From assembly GCF_903645305.1 (NCBI RefSeq), contig NZ_CAHJXO010000003.1, positions 62,001 to 126,000 on the forward strand: a stretch of DNA of 64,000 nt, written 5' to 3'. The stretch's first letter is position 1; each line of letters begins with the position of its first letter. The notes beneath the pieces are model-generated. The model did no database searches, was not told the DNA's origin, and was given only the letters and a program-made list of their open reading frames with translations. The DNA is from Corynebacterium sp. Marseille-P4321 (GTDB lineage: Bacteria > Actinomycetota > Actinomycetes > Mycobacteriales > Mycobacteriaceae). The translations under genes were made by a program, and so were the position numbers. Positions 1 to 9,205 of this stretch are shown here, piece after piece.

Positions 1-53
1 CCCAGGCCGAGCGCGTAGCTTGCCCAGTGCGATTGCGGTAACACGTCCCCCAT
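1..53 (-). CDS. N-terminus of a CDS cut by the window edge
   Basis: An ATG on the minus strand at 53-51 is preceded by a good ribosome binding site (GGGGGA a few bases upstream). It opens a frame that runs off the window: MGDVLPQSHWASYALGLG. The fragment is hydrophobic toward its end, as at the start of a membrane protein, but 17 residues do not identify a family. It lies downstream of upp on the same strand. Confidence 0.45.
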   Translation of the reverse strand, partial: MGDVLPQSHWASYALGL

Positions 54-148
54 TGCTTCCCCCGTGCGAATCTTCCGGCCGCCCCCGCGGCCGGTGAACT
101 ACGTTGCCACAAATGTAGCGCGCGGCGGTAAGTACCGCCACACGTCGC

Positions 149-784
149 CTACAGGTCGATGTTGCGCGGGCCGTAGAGGCGGTCACCCGCGTCGCCGAGG
201 CCGGGCACGATGTAGGCATCGTCGTTTAGCGCAGGGTCGATCGTCGCAGTAACAAGTCGCACGGGTCCGCCGTGAGCTTGCAGCCTATCGACGCCCGGTT
301 GCGCGCTCACCATGCAGATACACGTGATGTCGTCCGCTCCGCGGCCCACCAGAAGGTCGATGGCGTGGATGAGCGATCCGCCGGTGGCCAACATCGGGTC
401 GACGAGGAACACCGGCTGCCCGGACAGGTCCTGCGGCAGCGCCTCGAGGTATGGCACCGGCTCGTGCGTCTCTTCGTCGCGCGCGAGCCCGATGAACCCC
501 ACCTGCGCGTCCGGGATCATGGACAGCGCCGGGTCCACCATGCCCAGCCCGGCGCGGATGATCGGCACGATGATCGGCGGCTGCTTCAACCGGGTGCCGC
601 GCGCGGTGCCCACCGGGGTTTCGGTGTCGAACTCCTCCGCTTCCAACCCGCGGGCGGCTTCGTACACCAGCATCGCGCCCAGGTCCGCCAGCGCGGCCCT
701 AAAGCCCGAGTTGTTGGTGCGCTTGTCGCGCATCTTGGTCAGGCGGGCGGCGGCGAGCGGGTGGTTGACAACCGTGATATCCAT
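149..784 (-). CDS. upp: Uracil phosphoribosyltransferase
   Basis: This enzyme salvages uracil with PRPP to give UMP in the cytoplasm. The 211-residue protein matches the usual family length. It begins [20 protein letters not shown] and contains the PRPP-binding segment [12 protein letters not shown] (about residues 128-139) and a C-terminal uracil-binding region with [13 protein letters not shown] chose the ATG at 784 rather than one three codons upstream because a -10-like TAGCAT lies exactly 7 nt before it and there is no Shine-Dalgarno sequence, which is the leaderless arrangement common in this window. A short GC hairpin (75-94) lies downstream but has no U-tract, so termination there is uncertain. 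Confidence 0.95.
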   Translation of the reverse strand: MDITVVNHPLAAARLTKMRDKRTNNSGFRAALADLGAMLVYEAARGLEAEEFDTETPVGTARGTRLKQPPIIVPIIRAGLGMVDPALSMIPDAQVGFIGLARDEETHEPVPYLEALPQDLSGQPVFLVDPMLATGGSLIHAIDLLVGRGADDITCICMVSAQPGVDRLQAHGGPVRLVTATIDPALNDDAYIVPGLGDAGDRLYGPRNIDL

Positions 785-791
785 GCGGCCC

Positions 792-797
792 ATGCTA
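792..797 (-). promoter_or_regulatory. -10 box for leaderless upp
   Basis: TAGCAT on the minus strand ends 7 nt before the ATG of upp at 784. It lies inside the longer open frame, which argues against the start at 793. Confidence 0.55.
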
Positions 798-856
798 ATT
801 CAGAGCAATTTTGCTTGGCGACGGAACCGGCGCCGCGTTTCCCGCGTCCAATACCC

Positions 857-1138
857 ATGACTGTTTTCGAACTCGACTCCGCAATTGTCCAAGCCCTGAC
901 TCACTCGTTGCGCCGCGACGCGGGCAACTTGACCCCTTTGACCGATCTCAACGTGCCCCCGGCTGGCCCGCTCGCCGCGTTCAGCGGCGCGGTCGGGCGG
1001 GCCATCGACAGCGCAAACACGCGCGCGGCCGAGCTGCGCGAGGAGGCGCACCGCATCGCCGACGTGATGGACCTCACCGTGGAGGCGGCCGCGGCCGTGG
1101 ATAATCGCACTAGCTCGCGGCTGGGGGCGACGCTGTGA
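857..1138 (+). CDS. Small helical protein encoded with an NlpC/P60 hydrolase
   Basis: This is a 93-residue protein beginning MTVFELDSAIVQALTHSLRR. It is rich in Ala, Glu and Arg in its second half (AANTRAAELREEAHRIADVM-type helices). It has no signal peptide and no WXG motif. Its stop overlaps the GTG start of the NlpC/P60 gene (GTGA at 1135-1138), so the two are translationally coupled and probably work together. The size and position recall small helical partners of secreted cell-wall proteins, but I recognise no family. The start is the first Met of the conserved-looking stretch; I see neither a Shine-Dalgarno sequence nor a clear -10 box, so the start is tentative. Confidence 0.65.
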   Translation: MTVFELDSAIVQALTHSLRRDAGNLTPLTDLNVPPAGPLAAFSGAVGRAIDSANTRAAELREEAHRIADVMDLTVEAAAAVDNRTSSRLGATL

Positions 1139-2154
1139 ACAAGTCGCGCATCTACTCGCCGACCTCGGCGCAAACCTTGTACAACGGTGGCATCAACCCT
1201 GTGCTCGACCCAATATCGGTCGCCGGGCGCATCCTGGCGCAAAGACCGGAGCTGCTGCCCACCCTGCCGCACTTCACCATGCCGGATTTCCGTGCGTTCG
1301 GGGACCTCGCCCGCATCGTGGGCGCGTGCGGCGATTCCCGCTTAGAGGCGGCCGCAGACCTGGCGCAGCACCGCACCGCGATCAACGACGCGGTTGTAGG
1401 GGGCGCGACGCTCGTCACTGTCGCGGCGGCCGAGCTCGGCGACACCGCGGCGGGCCTGGTGCGCTCCGCCGCCGCGATCCCGGCGATCGCCGCCAGCCCG
1501 GCTGGCCCGGTCGGCGCGGGGCTCTACGCGTCCTCCATCGCCTCCAAAGCGCTCATCGAGGCGGCCGCAACCCTCGAGCAGCTGGAGATGGACTTGGGCA
1601 AAATCGCCCAGGAGTTGGAGGCCGCCACATCCGCGGCGACGCAAAAGGCCATGCCCGGCCCCGGCGCGGGCGGCGGCGCAGCCGAGCAACAGCTGGCGAA
1701 ACTCGCTTCCGCACCGCCGCCGCGGCCCCACGGACCAGCCCCCGCCCCGCCGGAGGTCGCACCTGCCGCAGCACCGGCCGGCGAACCCACCGCGGCGCCG
1801 GGGCAGGGCTCGCCCGTCGGCGCGGCCGCTGTCGCCGCCGCAAAGAGCCAGCTCGGCACCCCGTACGTGTGGGGCGGCAGCGCGCCGGGCGGGTTCGACT
1901 GCTCGGGCCTGACCTCCTGGGCGTACCGCCAGGCGGGCATGGAAATCCCCCGCATCGCCGCCGATCAGGCGATGGGCCGACAGGTTAGCTACGACGAGCT
2001 CCAGCCAGGCGACCTGGCGGTGTGGGACGGGCACGTGGCCATGTACGCGGGTGACGGAATGTACATCGAGGCGGGCGATCCTGTCTCGCTCAACCCGGTG
2101 CGCACCGACAACATCGGCATGACCTTCCGCGGGTTCTGGAGGCCGACCGGCTAA
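1135..2154 (+). CDS. NlpC/P60 family peptidoglycan hydrolase with helical N-terminus
   Basis: The C-terminal domain (about residues 230-339) is an NlpC/P60 cysteine peptidase of the kind that cleaves D-Glu-meso-DAP linkages in peptidoglycan. It shows TPYVWGGSAPGGFDCSGLTS with catalytic Cys256, then DGHVAMYAG with His300. The first 190 residues are Ala-rich and helical. Residues about 190-225 are a Pro/Ala-rich linker. There is no classical signal peptide, which is unusual for an enzyme that should act outside the membrane. Export may depend on the small upstream partner or a dedicated route, but that is inference. The start is GTG at 1135, overlapping the stop of the upstream gene. Confidence 0.85.
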   Translation: MNKSRIYSPTSAQTLYNGGINPVLDPISVAGRILAQRPELLPTLPHFTMPDFRAFGDLARIVGACGDSRLEAAADLAQHRTAINDAVVGGATLVTVAAAELGDTAAGLVRSAAAIPAIAASPAGPVGAGLYASSIASKALIEAAATLEQLEMDLGKIAQELEAATSAATQKAMPGPGAGGGAAEQQLAKLASAPPPRPHGPAPAPPEVAPAAAPAGEPTAAPGQGSPVGAAAVAAAKSQLGTPYVWGGSAPGGFDCSGLTSWAYRQAGMEIPRIAADQAMGRQVSYDELQPGDLAVWDGHVAMYAGDGMYIEAGDPVSLNPVRTDNIGMTFRGFWRPTG

Positions 2155-2157
2155 AGT
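2152..2157 (+). promoter_or_regulatory. -10 box made from the stop codon of the upstream gene
   Basis: TAAAGT begins with the TAA stop of the NlpC/P60 gene and lies 8 nt before the ATG at 2166. This would allow leaderless expression of the next gene from inside the operon. Confidence 0.45.
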
Positions 2158-2165
2158 GCTAGGCC

Positions 2166-3404
2166 ATGAGTACGCGCGCAATCCTCCCTGTCAAGATCTC
2201 GCTCACCGACGGTGACTTCTACACCCTGTGGGCACCCACCTGGAAAGAAAAAGGCGCCGAATGGCAGGCGTTCCTGGGCGACGACACGTCAGTTTTGGCG
2301 TTCCACTCGCCAGAGGAGCTGCTCGCGTACATCAACCGCACCTCCGCGCACGACCTGGCCGACCACCCGAAGTGGCGCGCGTTCCAGGAGCAGGGCGACG
2401 ACCGCGTGGTGCCGAACGAGAAGCAGTACTACGACATCATCGGCGCACCCGAATTCCTGGCGGGCCGCCCGAGCCACGAGAACGTCACATCCCTGTCGCG
2501 TGTGTTCCAGCTCTCGCGCTCGCTCGCCGAGGTGGCGAGCGCGGAACAGGCGCAGATCTTCTTCGCCTCCCACTCCATCCTGGGCAACGTGTCGCGCGGC
2601 TCGGACCACTACAGCGGCGAAAACGGCCTGCAGGAGTGGTCCGGTGTGGGCCGTGTGGTGCTCACCAACTGGGAGTCCGTGGTGCACTCGCTCGATGGCG
2701 CGGTGCGCGTGGTGGACACCGCCGACCTTGACGCCGACGAGGTCGCGGCAGCGTCCGCCGCGATCGCCGCCGCCACCGAGGCGCGCGCCCAGGCCGCCGA
2801 GCAGCAGCGCGCGGACGAGGAGCGCCGCGCCGCGGCCGAGGATCCGTACGACGTCTCCCCGTGGGCGCGCGCCGGCATCGACCCGGTGAAGATCTCCATC
2901 CAGGGCCAAAGCGTCTACACGCTGCGCACCTACCTCGGCACCTCGCCGGTGTTTTTGGGCAAGTACGGCGAGATTTTCACCTTCCCGTCCACGAAGCACC
3001 TCGGCCGCTGGATCTTGGAGAACGACGACCACGACCTCGCGTCCGTCTCCACCTGGGAGGACCTGATGAACGCCGCCAACGCCGGCGAGCTGAAGGTGGA
3101 GGTCCACCCGGACAACTCCTACTCCTTCAACGGCATCGCGGCCGACATTGCGAAGGGCACCGACGCGGTGGACACCCAGCAGATGACCAAGGCGTACGAG
3201 CTGCTCGCGGACGCCGCCGACTGGGCGAAGGACGACTCGCTGAACTCCTTCCTGCTGGCCAACCCCCGTATGCAGGACTACCTGGCCTACATGATGGGCT
3301 CCACCGAGGCCGCTGGCTACGTGCCCTCCGCGCCGTTCAACGATAAGGCCGAGGCGTGGACGGAGATGGAAAACCAGCTGATTAAGCGCTTCTCCAAGTT
3401 CTAG
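2166..3404 (+). CDS. Conserved protein with an internal domain duplication, function unknown
   Basis: This is a 412-residue soluble acidic protein that I cannot assign to a named family. It has two copies of one motif. Near the N-terminus PVKISLTDGDFYTLWAP is followed by a stretch ending in AHDLADHPKW. After an Ala/Glu/Arg-rich linker (about residues 195-228), PVKISIQGQSVYTLRTY is followed by LGRWILENDDHDLASV. The two halves therefore look like diverged copies of one roughly 70-residue beta-rich module with extra helical sequence. There is no signal peptide or membrane segment. It follows the NlpC/P60 gene with 11 bp between stop and start, so it is probably in the same operon and also has its own leaderless promoter. 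Confidence 0.8.
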   Translation: MSTRAILPVKISLTDGDFYTLWAPTWKEKGAEWQAFLGDDTSVLAFHSPEELLAYINRTSAHDLADHPKWRAFQEQGDDRVVPNEKQYYDIIGAPEFLAGRPSHENVTSLSRVFQLSRSLAEVASAEQAQIFFASHSILGNVSRGSDHYSGENGLQEWSGVGRVVLTNWESVVHSLDGAVRVVDTADLDADEVAAASAAIAAATEARAQAAEQQRADEERRAAAEDPYDVSPWARAGIDPVKISIQGQSVYTLRTYLGTSPVFLGKYGEIFTFPSTKHLGRWILENDDHDLASVSTWEDLMNAANAGELKVEVHPDNSYSFNGIAADIAKGTDAVDTQQMTKAYELLADAADWAKDDSLNSFLLANPRMQDYLAYMMGSTEAAGYVPSAPFNDKAEAWTEMENQLIKRFSKF

Positions 3405-3446
3405 GCCAAGCACCCAGCCCCAACGGGCGCCGCCACTGGCCGGGCC

Positions 3447-3452
3447 TACAAT
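3447..3452 (+). promoter_or_regulatory. -10 box for the TRIC-type channel gene
   Basis: TACAAT lies 8 nt before the ATG at 3461, with no Shine-Dalgarno sequence. This is a likely leaderless start. Confidence 0.5.
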
Positions 3453-3460
3453 GACTGGCT

Positions 3461-4588
3461 ATGTCTGTGGACCAGGTCGACCCGCTCATTAGCTCCATCT
3501 ACCGCTGGTTCGATGTCTCCGGCGTACTGCTGATGGGAATCATCGGCGGCACGATGGCACGCCACCGCGGTTACGACATCGTGGGGTTTTTCTTCATCGC
3601 CATGTTGTCCGCGCTCGGGGGCGGCATGCTTCGCGACGTGCTGATTAACCAAGGCACCGTCGCCGCGATGAGTCAGCCGGAGTACTTAATCCTCGCGTTC
3701 ACCGGCGCGCTTATCGCCCGGTTTACCTACTTCAAGGGCAAGGCGTGGGAGTTTTTCCAATCCCACGGCGACGCGCTGGTCTCGGCGCTGTGGGCCGCTA
3801 CTGGCGCGCAGAAGGCGATTGCCTACAACCTGCCTGTCCTGCCTGTGATCATGATGGGCGTGTTCACCGCTACCGGCGGCGGCATGATCCGCGACGTGGT
3901 CACGGGGCGCGAGCCGAGCATCTTCGGCGGCAACCAGCCCACGGTCTTGCCGGCGGTGGCCTGCGCGGTCATCGTGTTGCTGGGCGACCGGACGGGATAC
4001 TCCGTGTGGGCCTTAGCGCTCGGCCCGCTGGTCAGCTTCGCGCTGTTCCTCGTGGGTTACTACGGCAACTGGCGCATCTCGACGAACTCCGAGTTCGCCC
4101 CAGTGAACGCCACCGTCAACGCCACGGCGACCCAGGTGGCGCACCTGGCGAAGAAGGCGGAGGCCGGTTCCCGCGCGGTGGCCCGCGGGTTGGAGCCGAC
4201 GCGCGTGCGGGCCTGGCGCCACCGCCAGATGGAGAAGGCGCTGCAGCGCCGCATCGAGGCTGAGGTGAGAAAGGGCAAGCGCCGCTCTGACGCCCAGGAC
4301 GATGCGGACGAGTTCCTCACCGAGTTCACCAGCCAGTTCCCCGCTATTAACGCCGAGATGATTGCCGGCTACACCCCGCCCGAGGAGGAAGAGGGCACGA
4401 GCCTGTTCGACCAGGTGGGTATGGATTTCGCGGGCGATTCCTACGACGATTCGCAAACCGAAGAGATGGACCCGGCCGAGCGTGACGCGATGCACGCGGA
4501 CATGCTGGATATCATTTTGTCCGACGATGCCCTCACCGACGAGCTCATTGAGCGGCTCGTCGCCCGCTACCAGCAGAAGGATCAGTAA
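3461..4588 (+). CDS. TRIC (UPF0126) family cation channel with long cytoplasmic tail
   Basis: The first 210 residues are the two-repeat membrane domain of the trimeric intracellular cation channel family (formerly UPF0126/YicG). The glycine signatures ALGGGMLRDV and ATGGGMIRDVVTGR appear at equivalent places in the two three-helix repeats. Bacterial relatives conduct monovalent cations; the physiological role in actinobacteria is not settled. The remaining 165 residues are an extra hydrophilic tail, first basic (RAWRHRQMEKALQRRIEAEV) and then strongly acidic, which typical members of about 200 residues lack. The next gene starts immediately after the TAA stop, suggesting co-expression with the D,D-carboxypeptidase. 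Confidence 0.88.
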   Translation: MSVDQVDPLISSIYRWFDVSGVLLMGIIGGTMARHRGYDIVGFFFIAMLSALGGGMLRDVLINQGTVAAMSQPEYLILAFTGALIARFTYFKGKAWEFFQSHGDALVSALWAATGAQKAIAYNLPVLPVIMMGVFTATGGGMIRDVVTGREPSIFGGNQPTVLPAVACAVIVLLGDRTGYSVWALALGPLVSFALFLVGYYGNWRISTNSEFAPVNATVNATATQVAHLAKKAEAGSRAVARGLEPTRVRAWRHRQMEKALQRRIEAEVRKGKRRSDAQDDADEFLTEFTSQFPAINAEMIAGYTPPEEEEGTSLFDQVGMDFAGDSYDDSQTEEMDPAERDAMHADMLDIILSDDALTDELIERLVARYQQKDQ

Positions 4589-5842
4589 ATGAAGCGTGCG
4601 AATGTGGGGGTTGTGGTAGCTACGGTGGCGTCGATAAGCATGTGCACAAGCTTTTCGACGGCTGCGCAGGAGGCAACCACCCCACTCGACCCCGTGCCCA
4701 CCACCGGCTTTTTCGACGAGAACGGCGAGTGGGTGCCGCCGTTTCGCGATAAGGCGCCGGATACCGACAACTGCCCGCAGGCCACCTGGCCGCCGGAGCC
4801 GGTGAGCACCTCCGAGCGCGTCACCCCGGCGCCGAGCCCCCTGGACGTGGTCTACGACGGCCCGTGCGGCGTCACGGCGGCGCAGGGTTACAAGGTGCCT
4901 GGCGACGTGCTGGCCTCCGCGTGGATTGTGGCGGACATCGATTCGGGCGAGGTTATCGCGATGAAGGACCCGCACGGGCGCTACCGGCCGGCGTCGATTA
5001 TCAAGGTGCTACTCGCGCTCGTGGTCATCGACGAGCTGGATCTGAACGACACCGTGGAGGTTTCCGCAGAATCAGCGGGCCAGGAGGGCTCAGCCGCGGG
5101 CATCGGCGAAGGCGGCGAGTACACCGTGGAGGACATGCTGCACGGACTGCTGCTCGCCTCCGGCAACGACGCCGCGCACGCGCTGGCGCAGAAGCTCGGC
5201 GGCGACGAAGTGGCGCTGCTGAAAATCAACGAGCTGGCCAAGGAAATCGGCATGGCCGACACCCGCGCCACCTCGTACTCCGGCCTGGACGGCGCGGGGA
5301 TGTCCACCTCCGCATGGGACATGGCGCTGGCGTACCGCGAGGCGTTTTCCAACCCCACGTTCAGCCGCATCGTGGACACACAGACGTACGAGTTCCCCGG
5401 CTACGGTGACCTGCCCGCCTTCGAGCTGGGCAACGACAACAAGCTCTACCTCAACGACCCGGACGGCATCGGCGGCAAAACCGGCTACACCGACGACGCG
5501 AACCACACGTTCGTCGGCGCCGTGGACCACGACGGGCACCGCCTGGTCGCCGTGGTGCTGGACACCACCATCAACAACGGTCACCGCGCCTGGGAGCAGG
5601 CGCAGATGCTGTTGCACGCCGCGTACCCGGTGGAAGATTCGGTGGCTCAGCTTGAGCCGGTCGCACAGGTGGTCACCTCCACGGCCGCGCCTGAGCCTGT
5701 ACCTGAGGCAGCGGAGCCGTCGCAAAGCAGCAGCTCTGCCGAGGCGCGCTACCCGTGGCTGCCCGCCGCCATCGTGGCGGGCGTGGGCGTGCTCGCGGCG
5801 CTGGCGCTGTGGCTGAGCCTGCGCTCGCGGCGCCGCCGCTAG
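4589..5842 (+). CDS. D-alanyl-D-alanine carboxypeptidase (serine-type, DacA/DacC family)
   Basis: This membrane-anchored penicillin-binding protein removes the terminal D-Ala from peptidoglycan pentapeptides outside the cell. The active-site motifs are all present: SIIK with Ser136 and Lys139, SGN at 191-193, and KTG at 297-299. An N-terminal signal peptide precedes them. At the C-terminus a Ser/Pro-rich linker leads to a membrane helix (AAIVAGVGVLAALALWLSL) and an Arg-rich stop-transfer tail. The start follows the TAA of the channel gene directly and has a fair ribosome binding site (AGAAGGATC). Its signal-peptide codons contain one of the iterated 11-mers, using a rare ATA isoleucine codon. 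Its 3' end overlaps the convergent YihY gene by 4 bp. Confidence 0.93.
   Translation: MKRANVGVVVATVASISMCTSFSTAAQEATTPLDPVPTTGFFDENGEWVPPFRDKAPDTDNCPQATWPPEPVSTSERVTPAPSPLDVVYDGPCGVTAAQGYKVPGDVLASAWIVADIDSGEVIAMKDPHGRYRPASIIKVLLALVVIDELDLNDTVEVSAESAGQEGSAAGIGEGGEYTVEDMLHGLLLASGNDAAHALAQKLGGDEVALLKINELAKEIGMADTRATSYSGLDGAGMSTSAWDMALAYREAFSNPTFSRIVDTQTYEFPGYGDLPAFELGNDNKLYLNDPDGIGGKTGYTDDANHTFVGAVDHDGHRLVAVVLDTTINNGHRAWEQAQMLLHAAYPVEDSVAQLEPVAQVVTSTAAPEPVPEAAEPSQSSSSAEARYPWLPAAIVAGVGVLAALALWLSLRSRRRR
4629..4639 (-). repeat. Iterated 11-mer, copy 1
   Basis: GCTTATCGACG on the minus strand, inside the signal-peptide codons of the carboxypeptidase, read as Ser-Ile-Ser with a rare ATA codon. Confidence 0.9.
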
Positions 5843-6933
5843 TCGCGCGAGAGCAGCGAAACCACGCCGACGCCGATCGCGCCGAGCGCCGCGCCCAGGC
5901 CGAGCGCCTTACCCGCGGTGCCGCCGGATTCCTCCGGGCGAACCGCGCCTGCGCGCACGTTGATCACGGCCGGCTCCGGAACCTCAGCCGGCTGCATGGC
6001 GAGGGACTCCTCCGTGGTCGCAGTCCACGCGGAGACGTAGAGCACCACGCGCCACACCAGGTACAGCACGACCATCAGCGAGATGATCGGGCCGAAGATC
6101 GCGCCCGCCGGGTTGCCGGTGGCGGAGCCGATGATCAGGCCAGCGAACTGCTGAATCAGCGCGAAAATGACAGCGCCGAGCAGCGCGCCCTTGAGCCCCG
6201 ACTTCACCGGCACGTTCGTGCGCGGCATGTACATGACCACCCACATCATGACCAGGAACGACGCCAGCACGGAGACAAGGAAGCCGACCAGCCACACGAG
6301 CGCGCGCGAGCCCGGGAAGTCGCCGAGGCCGAAGTGCTCCATCACCTGACTCGTCCAGCCGGAGACACCGATCGCGGTGACACCGAACGCGATGATCAGC
6401 AGCAGAAGCAGGCCGATCAGCCCCAGCAGGTCGCGCAGCTTCTTCACCACGAAGTTGCCGCCCTCATTCGCGTCGAGGCCCCACATGGTGGTCACGCCGG
6501 CGCGCAGGTGGTTCATCCAGTTCAAGCCGGACCACAGGGTGGTAAGCAAACCGATCCCCGCTACGGCACCGCGCTGGTCGATGGCCGCTTCGATGATGCG
6601 ATTGACCAGATCCCCCAAATCGCCGTCCAGGTTCTGCGTGATCTGAGTCTGGATCTCGTTGATCAGCTCCGGCCGCGCGTTCAGGAAGAAACCGGCAGCC
6701 GCGAATAGCAGCATGGCCAGCGGGAAGATAGCCAGCACGGAGAAGTAGGTGATGCCGGCCGCGAACTGGTTGCCGCCCTGGGCAGCGAAGCGGTCCTGCA
6801 TCCGCTTGAGGTGAGCGGCGGCGGGAGCTTTCTGCTCCAGCTTGTCCTCCAGGCTCTCCGTCTGCTGTTTGGTGGCACGCTCGATGCCTCTGTCGTCGGT
6901 GTACGCCTTACGCGGCGAAGTCGAGGTTGCCAT
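5839..6933 (-). CDS. YihY/BrkB-family inner membrane protein
   Basis: This is a 364-residue polytopic membrane protein of the YihY (formerly ribonuclease BN / BrkB) family. An N-terminal cytoplasmic stretch precedes the family-typical segment LAAQGGNQFAAGITYFSVLAIFP-like around residues 55-80, followed by five or six hydrophobic helices. The C-terminal tail ends in another hydrophobic segment (GTAGKALGLGAALGAIGVGVVSLL). The biochemical role of the family is unresolved. I chose the ATG at 6933 (MATSTSPRKAY), which has GAAGGGG upstream, over one 14 codons earlier. It converges on and slightly overlaps the carboxypeptidase gene. Confidence 0.87.
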   Translation of the reverse strand: MATSTSPRKAYTDDRGIERATKQQTESLEDKLEQKAPAAAHLKRMQDRFAAQGGNQFAAGITYFSVLAIFPLAMLLFAAAGFFLNARPELINEIQTQITQNLDGDLGDLVNRIIEAAIDQRGAVAGIGLLTTLWSGLNWMNHLRAGVTTMWGLDANEGGNFVVKKLRDLLGLIGLLLLLIIAFGVTAIGVSGWTSQVMEHFGLGDFPGSRALVWLVGFLVSVLASFLVMMWVVMYMPRTNVPVKSGLKGALLGAVIFALIQQFAGLIIGSATGNPAGAIFGPIISLMVVLYLVWRVVLYVSAWTATTEESLAMQPAEVPEPAVINVRAGAVRPEESGGTAGKALGLGAALGAIGVGVVSLLSRD

Positions 6934-6990
6934 GGGGCCCCTTCGTGGTCGTCGGTTTGGAAAGTCCGCAACCATCGTAGAGGAGCTTTT

Positions 6991-7001
6991 GCTTATCGAC
7001 G
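6991..7001 (+). repeat. Iterated 11-mer, copy 2 (intergenic)
   Basis: GCTTATCGACG in the 83-bp spacer between trpS and the YihY gene, where no codon constraint can explain it. Confidence 0.9.
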
Positions 7002-7016
7002 CCTCCGGCGCAGACC

Positions 7017-8646
<1,630 letters not shown>

Positions 8647-8703
8647 CGGTTGCAGTCTCGCATGACGTGCGACAGGATTCTGTCGCTGCGGACGGGATAC
8701 GCG

Positions 8704-8790
8704 ATGCTTAGAGGGGAAGTCCGCCTCATAGATTTCGAGCCCGCCGTCGGCCAGGAGCCCAACAAAACGAGACCGGCGCTCCCCGCAGAC
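8704..8790 (+). pseudogene. N-terminal relic of a MazF/PemK-type toxin
   Basis: Translation from the ATG at 8704 gives LRGEVRLIDFEPAVGQEPNK followed by TRPAL. This is the conserved opening of MazF-family endoribonuclease toxins (RGEVW-D-P-G-E-x-x-K-xRP). After about 28 residues the similarity stops and the frame runs into the promoter of the GntR gene, so the remaining three quarters of the toxin is missing. I see no antitoxin gene upstream. It is a decayed toxin-antitoxin remnant. Confidence 0.6.
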
Positions 8791-8838
8791 CTACAAGGTA
8801 CGTTTTTAATCTCGCTACCCTCGCAGGAATATCAGTGC

Positions 8839-8844
8839 TATGGT
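8839..8844 (+). promoter_or_regulatory. -10 box for the GntR-ABC operon
   Basis: TATGGT lies 7 nt before the ATG at 8852. An in-frame ATG at 8840 lies inside this box, so the downstream ATG is the better start. Confidence 0.55.
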
Positions 8845-8851
8845 TACCCAC

Positions 8852-9205
8852 ATGAGTGGTAAACCCATATACCAACAGATTGCCGATGAGCTACGGGACC
8901 TCATCGGCGCTGGCGCCCTTGGCGCTGGCGACCGAGTTCCCTCCACCAACGAGCTTTCCCAGTTCCACTCCGTCAACCCCACCACCTCCGCGAAGGCGCT
9001 CAGCGAACTTTTCAACGAGGGCCTGTTAGAGAAACGCCGGGGCCTTGGCATGTTCGTGCTCGACAGCGCGCGCGGGCAGGTGTTATCGACCCGTCGCGAA
9101 GCTTTCGCCCGCGACTTCGTCCAGCCCTTTGTCCACGAAGCCAATCAACTCGACATCTCTACCGAGGAACTTACCGCCATGATTGAGAAGGAGCGCACAC
9201 GATGA
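8852..9205 (+). CDS. GntR-family (YtrA-like) transcriptional regulator
   Basis: This is a 117-residue protein with an N-terminal winged helix-turn-helix (PIYQQIADELRDLIGAGAL, then GDRVPSTNELSQFHSVNPTT) and only a short helical C-terminus. That is the layout of the YtrA subfamily, which typically represses a linked ABC transporter. Its stop overlaps the ATP-binding protein gene by 4 bp and the permease follows with another overlap, so this is a tight three-gene operon that the regulator probably controls. The effector is unknown; YtrA relatives often respond to cell-envelope stress. Confidence 0.88.
   Translation: MSGKPIYQQIADELRDLIGAGALGAGDRVPSTNELSQFHSVNPTTSAKALSELFNEGLLEKRRGLGMFVLDSARGQVLSTRREAFARDFVQPFVHEANQLDISTEELTAMIEKERTR

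Noticed and set aside
75..94. upp terminator
   Set aside because: There is a perfect 8-bp stem with a C4 loop but no U-tract on the minus strand, and it overlaps the upstream region of the next gene.
857..1138. WXG100/ESX secreted protein
   Set aside because: The size and helices fit loosely, but there is no WXG motif and no ESX genes are in the window.
1198..1250. Shared segment between the NlpC/P60 protein and isocitrate dehydrogenase (IS-x-AGRILAQ-x-PE-x-L)
   Set aside because: The similarity covers about 15 residues of common composition, and the surrounding sequence differs. I treat it as coincidence, not as a domain.
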